From VRUE01 sp963720805 (lineage in GTDB: Bacteria; Actinomycetota; Thermoleophilia; Solirubrobacterales; 70-9): a stretch of DNA of 64,000 bases. The DNA lies in assembly GCA_963720805.1 (NCBI GenBank), contig CAVRGT010000005.1, forward strand, positions 170,633 to 234,632, read 5' to 3'. The notes beneath the pieces were generated by a model that had not been told where the DNA came from, did not search any database, and saw nothing but the letters and a program-made list of their open reading frames with translations. This document shows positions 59,709-64,000 of the stretch, piece after piece (within the stretch, counting starts at the first letter, position 1; each line of letters opens with the position of its first letter). The position numbers were made by a program, and so were the translations under genes.

Positions 59709-59876
59709 TTACTCAGAGGGGAGGACGGTGGCAGCCCTTGTCAGAAGCTGCTCCACCAGATGGGCGCCACCGAACTCGCCGGCGAAGAGCGAGATCACGG
59801 CACAGAGCGTCGCCGCGGCGAGCAACGCCGCGAAGCAGGTCTGCCGAATCGTCCAGAACAGCAACTCACGCTCCAT
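59709..59876 (-). CDS. small membrane protein (tentative)
   Basis: A 55-residue frame with one strong TM helix (CFAALLAAATLCAVISLFAGEF) between basic and amphipathic ends. It is divergent from the large HTH-nuclease gene and convergent with the HEPN-like gene. The start is uncertain; the frame stays open farther upstream. No family recognised. Confidence 0.45.
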   Translation of the reverse strand: MERELLFWTIRQTCFAALLAAATLCAVISLFAGEFGGAHLVEQLLTRAATVLPSE

Positions 59877-59939
59877 CCGGCGCCTGGCGACGCTAATTCC
59901 CCTCGGATCTCGCTTCAAGAGTTCATCTCTCGGCCTCCA

Positions 59940-59977
59940 ATATCTACAATCGAGCGTATCAGCTAGACTGTAGATAT
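59940..59977. promoter_or_regulatory. inverted repeat ATATCTACA/TGTAGATAT overlapping the start codon of the HTH-nuclease gene
   Basis: Perfect 9-bp arms separated by 20 bases. The right arm covers the A and T of the ATG at 59976. The protein encoded carries its own N-terminal DNA-binding domain, so autorepression is a direct hypothesis. Confidence 0.7.
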
Positions 59978-62900
59978 GGAGAATGAGACTCGGTACATCG
60001 GCGTGCGTGAGGCCGCTCGCCGTCTTGGCGTACACGAGAACACCGTGCGGAACTGGGCGAAGAGGGGGGTTCTCGTTGCGGCGCGGCAGGCGGGATCGCG
60101 CACCCTCCGTCTCGACGCAGCCGAGGTCGAGCGGCTGCGGGGGAGCCGCAGTGGTCCAGTATCCTCGATGGGGGAAGAACGGCGCAGGGTGGGACCGGAG
60201 TTGATCGACGCAGCCGAACTGAGTGCCTGGGCGGCAACCCCAGCGGCGGCAACTCTGTTTCCCGAGCTGATGCGCCGCCTCATGGCCGGAACGGACGGCG
60301 TGACCGACATCGCCGTCCGGGCCGGCGCAGGAATATCTGCGCCGGGTTGGGACGGACTCGCCCGATCTGCCGGTACCTCGTTCCTTCCCGAAGGGCGCCT
60401 TTGCTTCGAGTTTGGGGTAGGTGCCAAGCCCCGGCAGAAGGCCGAGAGCGACTACCTAAAGCGCTGTGAAGATCCGGCGGGTCTCGAGCCCGCCAACTTC
60501 ACGTTCGTCTTCGCGACCCCGCGACGCTGGACCACGGCCTCGGCCTGGGCCGCGGAGAAAAAGGAGGATGGCGTCTTTGCGGACGTCCGCGTCCTCGACG
60601 CCGACAACCTTGAGGGTTGGCTCGCCCAGACCCCTGCCGTACACCACTGGATCTCCGAGGAACTCGGTCGCCGCCCGCAGGATGCCCAGACCCTCGAGTC
60701 ATGGTGGCGGCACTTCGCCCGACGCACCGAGCCTCCGTTGCCTCCCGATCTATTTCTCGCCGGACGCGACGCCGAGAACGAGCGTCTCTCGGAGTTTCTC
60801 CTCTCGGGTCCCGACCTCCTAACGGTCAAGGCGCCTTGGCGTGAGGACGCGCTCGCGTTCTGCGCGGCCACGATCGAGCGTCTGCTGGGGGAAGGAAAGT
60901 TCCCTCAGCCTCCCCTCCTCGTCTCATCGGCGGAGGTCTGGCACCGGGTCTGCGGCCAGTCGGGGACCATGACTTTGCTTCCCCTCTTCGACGATCCCGA
61001 CATTGCTGCCGCGACCGAGGGAGGGCATCACGTTATCTTGGCCCTCGGCTGGGAGCCGACAGTATTCGGCGACCACATCGAGCTGCCTCGCCCCGACCGC
61101 TCGGCGGCGGGCGCCGCCCTTGAAGCGGCCGGCCTCGACTCCGACCGTGCCTACTCGCTCTCGGCGCAGGCACGGCGAAGTATGCCGGCACTCGTGCGCT
61201 CGCTTTCCCGCGATCCACAGTTCGCCCGCCCGGGCTGGTCGAAGCCGCCCGACTCGGCAACGATCGCCCCGCTCGTCCTACTCGGCTCCTGGACCGATTC
61301 CGAGCAGGACATCGCCGCGGTGAGCGCGATCGCCCGAAGGCCCTGGGAGGAGATCGAGCGGATCCTTCTGGCGTGGCGGGCAAGTGAGGACCCGCCCTTT
61401 GCAAATCCAGGGTCACAATGGCATCTAGCGTCCGGCGAGCAGGCCTTCTTGATCCTCCGCGAAGCCTTGACCCGCGGCGATCTCGCGGAGTGGAGGCGAC
61501 TGGCGACCGAGGTGCTCGGCGAGGTCGACCCGAGGGCGCGACTGGTCGGTGAAGATCGGATGCTCTTCGGCCTGACCGAGCGACCGCAGCTTCATTCCGA
61601 TGTGCTCCGATCGGGGATGGCGCAGGGCGCGGCACTCCTCGGCGACGGCGGTGAGGTCCGATTGGCAGACGGCAGCACCGGTCCCGAACATGCCCGAGCG
61701 CTCGTCACGGCCGTCCTCGGTGCCGCCAACGAAGCTTCCGGGGTGGACCTCTGGGCCTCGCTCAGTTCTCAGCTGCCGCTCCTCGCCGAGGCGGCACCCG
61801 AAGCGTTCCTCGATGCGGTTCATGCCGACCTCGACCGTGACGAGCCATTGCTGGTGGGGATCTTCCAGGACGGCGATCGAAGCTCGGCTCTCTTCGGTTC
61901 CTCCCCACACACCGGCCTGCTCTGGGCGCTCGAGGTGCTCTGTTGGACGCCCGAATATCTTGCCGACGCCGCCCGCGCGCTGGCTCGACTGCACGCGATC
62001 GATCCCGGAGGGCGACTCTCGAATCGCCCGCTGGCGAGCCTCGAAGCGATCCTCGTCGGTTGGATACGTCACACCTCCGCGCCGATGCGACTGAAAGTCG
62101 AGGTACTGGAGGCCATCAGACGGGAATCGCCGCAGGGCGCGTGGGAACTGGTGATGGGTCTCTGGCCGAGTTCCCATGCGATCTCCTCGCCGCCGAGCGC
62201 ACCACGATTTCGCGACTGGTTGCCCGAATCCCGCAGTCTCGCGGTCGCCGAGTGGGTGGACTACATCGGACATCTGGTCGACATCGCGGTCGCGATCGCC
62301 GCCTCTGATCCCGCCCGCTGGTCCGAGCTTGCGACCCGTCTCGGGCCATTGCCGCCGACCGAGCGTGAGCGGCTGCTCGAGGCCCTCGAGCGGTTCGTCT
62401 CCGAGGCGAATATCACTCCTGAGGAGCGCCTCACCCTGTGGGAAGCAGTCGACGGTGAGGCCGCTCGGCACTCCCGCTTCCCGGATGCAGACTGGTCGAT
62501 GGCCGAGGAGCCGTTGGGGCGCCTGAGGTCGCTTGCCGAGCGTCTCGAGCCGCACAACGACGTAGGCCGCTTCGCTTACCTGTTCGACTGGCGACCTAAC
62601 ATCCCGGGTCCCGACGACGATTTCCGGGCTCACACGGAACGCCTCGCAGCTGTCCGCCGCGAGGCTGTCGCGGAGACCCTCGCGACCCAGTCCATGGCAG
62701 GCTTGCGGACCCTGGCCGAGCGTGCCAAGGTGCCGGGCCAGATCGGCTTTACGTTGGGTGAGCTCGATCCAGACGAGCTGACTGCGGGGCTCCTCGGCTG
62801 GCTCGACTCCGAGGTGCCAGCGCTGCGCGACGTTGCCCGCAGCTGGGCCGCCTACAAACTGCAGCAGGACGCCGACTGGTTGCGCGATGCCCTCGTGCAC

Positions 62901-63944
62901 CCGGCGGCGGTCGACACTGAGCGCCGGATCGCTCTTGCCAACGCCGCCAACGCGAACGCCGTCACCTGGGACATCCTCGAGGAGTTGGCCCCCGAGTTGC
63001 TCGATCGTTACTGGGTCGAGATCGGGGGTTGGGGGATACGGAGCGCGGATACTCGACGAGCTACCGGCGAGCTGCTCGCACACGATCGGCCATGGGTCGC
63101 CGTCGATCTTCTCGCCGCCACCCTTCAAGGCGCCGAGGAGGAGAAGGAGTTGGTTGGCGCCGAACTGATCGAAGCGGTTCTCGATGCAGCATTGCGTACC
63201 GATCTCGAGCAGAGCGGCTCGCAGTCGCCGGGATATGAGGTCGGGATTCTCCTCGATCGTCTCCAGGAAACCGACGCACCCATCGAGCGCCTTGCCCGCT
63301 ATGAGTTCGCGTTCTTCACTTTGCTCGAGGACTACCGTCGACCGCGGGCGCTCTTCCCGGCGATGCGGACTGATCCTGCCGTATTCGTCGAACTCGTCCG
63401 CCGTGTCTACCGGGGCAGCGGGGAAAAGCGTCGCCAACTCGATCCCGACGATCAGGAGCGGGCGCGGCACGCCTGGTCGGTGCTCGAGGGCTGGCGCGAG
63501 TTGCCGGGGATGCGCGAGGACGGCAGCGTCGATCCGACGGCGCTCGCCGAGTGGGTGAGGGTCGCCCGACTCGACCTCGCCGACTCGGATCGCGCCGACA
63601 TCGGCGACGAGCAGATCGGGCAGGCTCTGTCGGCAAGTCCGGAGGGTGCCGATGGGATATGGCCCGCCGAGCCCGTACGCGATTTGATCGAGGCGATCGG
63701 TAGCACCAGCATGGAGTCGGGGATACACGTCGGCCTCGTCAACAGCCGTGGTATCACCAGCCGCGGTGTCTATGACGGTGGTACTCAGGAGCGTGCGCTG
63801 GCCACGCGATACCGAGATTGGTCGAGGCAGACGGCGTCAAAGTGGCCCCGGACCAGCCGGGTGCTCCGGCTACTGGCCGAGTCCTATGAGCGCGACGCTC
63901 GCCAACACGACATCCGTGCCGAATTGAGTGCCGACACTCAATAG
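59976..63944 (+). CDS. giant HTH - PD-(D/E)XK-like - helical repeat protein (defence-like, unnamed)
   Basis: A 1322-residue protein. Residues 5-55 form an excisionase/MerR-like HTH (YIGVREAARRLGVHENTVRN). Residues 80-230 are a conserved domain of large actinobacterial proteins: ELSAWAATPAAATLFPELMR, GISAPGWDGLA with D126, CFEFGVGAKPRQKAESDY with E145 and K151/K155, FTFVFATPRRW, and DVRVLDADNLEGWL. The acidic/Lys layout suggests a PD-(D/E)XK nuclease fold. A region like a degenerate NTPase follows (LLTVKAPWREDALAFC, no GKT), then about 900 residues of helical repeats. The size and order resemble NLR/STAND-type antiphage proteins; function is not established. Confidence 0.75.
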   Translation: MENETRYIGVREAARRLGVHENTVRNWAKRGVLVAARQAGSRTLRLDAAEVERLRGSRSGPVSSMGEERRRVGPELIDAAELSAWAATPAAATLFPELMRRLMAGTDGVTDIAVRAGAGISAPGWDGLARSAGTSFLPEGRLCFEFGVGAKPRQKAESDYLKRCEDPAGLEPANFTFVFATPRRWTTASAWAAEKKEDGVFADVRVLDADNLEGWLAQTPAVHHWISEELGRRPQDAQTLESWWRHFARRTEPPLPPDLFLAGRDAENERLSEFLLSGPDLLTVKAPWREDALAFCAATIERLLGEGKFPQPPLLVSSAEVWHRVCGQSGTMTLLPLFDDPDIAAATEGGHHVILALGWEPTVFGDHIELPRPDRSAAGAALEAAGLDSDRAYSLSAQARRSMPALVRSLSRDPQFARPGWSKPPDSATIAPLVLLGSWTDSEQDIAAVSAIARRPWEEIERILLAWRASEDPPFANPGSQWHLASGEQAFLILREALTRGDLAEWRRLATEVLGEVDPRARLVGEDRMLFGLTERPQLHSDVLRSGMAQGAALLGDGGEVRLADGSTGPEHARALVTAVLGAANEASGVDLWASLSSQLPLLAEAAPEAFLDAVHADLDRDEPLLVGIFQDGDRSSALFGSSPHTGLLWALEVLCWTPEYLADAARALARLHAIDPGGRLSNRPLASLEAILVGWIRHTSAPMRLKVEVLEAIRRESPQGAWELVMGLWPSSHAISSPPSAPRFRDWLPESRSLAVAEWVDYIGHLVDIAVAIAASDPARWSELATRLGPLPPTERERLLEALERFVSEANITPEERLTLWEAVDGEAARHSRFPDADWSMAEEPLGRLRSLAERLEPHNDVGRFAYLFDWRPNIPGPDDDFRAHTERLAAVRREAVAETLATQSMAGLRTLAERAKVPGQIGFTLGELDPDELTAGLLGWLDSEVPALRDVARSWAAYKLQQDADWLRDALVHPAAVDTERRIALANAANANAVTWDILEELAPELLDRYWVEIGGWGIRSADTRRATGELLAHDRPWVAVDLLAATLQGAEEEKELVGAELIEAVLDAALRTDLEQSGSQSPGYEVGILLDRLQETDAPIERLARYEFAFFTLLEDYRRPRALFPAMRTDPAVFVELVRRVYRGSGEKRRQLDPDDQERARHAWSVLEGWRELPGMREDGSVDPTALAEWVRVARLDLADSDRADIGDEQIGQALSASPEGADGIWPAEPVRDLIEAIGSTSMESGIHVGLVNSRGITSRGVYDGGTQERALATRYRDWSRQTASKWPRTSRVLRLLAESYERDARQHDIRAELSADTQ

Positions 63945-63953
63945 TGTCGGCAC
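63928..63953 (+). terminator. hairpin overlapping the stop codon of the giant gene
   Basis: Perfect 11-bp arms GTGCCGACACT / AGTGTCGGCAC with a 4-base loop CAAT. The stop codon lies at the loop and right arm. A few T and C follow, so a weak intrinsic terminator is likely. Confidence 0.7.
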
Positions 63954-64000
63954 CCGATCTCCTTTGGCGTTTGAGGCCCCGCTGCGAACCCGTCGATCAC

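Overview
The window reads as chromosome of a high-GC, Gram-positive-type actinobacterium. The best fit is class Thermoleophilia (Solirubrobacterales-like). This lineage call is inference from gene content: GTG/TTG starts, PknB-type kinase, large Cys/Pro-rich secreted proteins of a type I associate with that class, AlkB-rubredoxin-TetR operon, System II style cytochrome c maturation genes (resA/ccmG, ccmE, ccmF, ccmH), MMPL and DHA2 exporters. No marker gene in the window proves the lineage.

Layout. 0-7.4 kb: housekeeping (end of tpiA, gpmI, tgt), a Ser/Thr kinase with a lipoprotein and a phosphoesterase, and a secreted Gly-rich/RTX-like protein. 7.4-22.4 kb: argS, a BY-kinase-like ATPase, cytochrome c maturation genes in two blocks, tRNA-Gly, a large LuxR regulator, an amidohydrolase/ArsR group, a 952-residue secreted repeat protein, an SDR enzyme and secG. 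22.5-26.6 kb: alkane hydroxylase operon (alkB, rubredoxin, TetR) and a TetR/methyltransferase/GNAT operon. 26.6-36 kb: PNPOx-like flavoprotein, nucleotidyltransferase pair, dtd, and a complete zinc uptake operon (two permeases, binding protein, ATPase, Zur) behind a Zur-type box, then GAP-family, DHA2 and DUF2252 genes. 36-41.3 kb: a DUF4011/SF1 helicase/Vsr-type nuclease/DUF3320 protein and a retropepsin-like protein, bracketed by 154-bp direct copies of a DUF5678 gene. 41.4-46.2 kb: receiver / histidine kinase / NarL cluster divergent from an MMPL exporter. 46.3-64 kb: accessory DNA with two toxin-antitoxin modules, a 1.3-kb mini-island between 28-bp att-like repeats carrying arm-site-like tandem repeats, a membrane-bound Lon(S16)-like protease fused to a beta-propeller, twin propeller lipoproteins, a HEPN-like protein, and a 1322-residue HTH/PD-(D/E)XK-like/helical-repeat protein.

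The most unusual signals are these. (1) Four copies of a roughly 50-nt imperfect palindrome sit exactly at gene junctions inside operons. Each encodes a 20-22 residue FRCAFCT..VHKAHRK peptide whose start overlaps the upstream stop. In three copies the peptide's stop overlaps the downstream start and the palindrome supplies the ribosome binding site. (2) The S16-TM-propeller cluster. (3) The HTH-nuclease giant, with an inverted repeat overlapping its start codon. (4) The helicase cassette between direct repeats.

About fourteen single-base frame breaks are visible. Nine are +1 and lie only in argS, ccmG, ccmE and ccmF. The -1 breaks are mostly at G-runs. Because argS is essential, sequence error is the first explanation, so the affected genes are annotated as CDS with the break noted.
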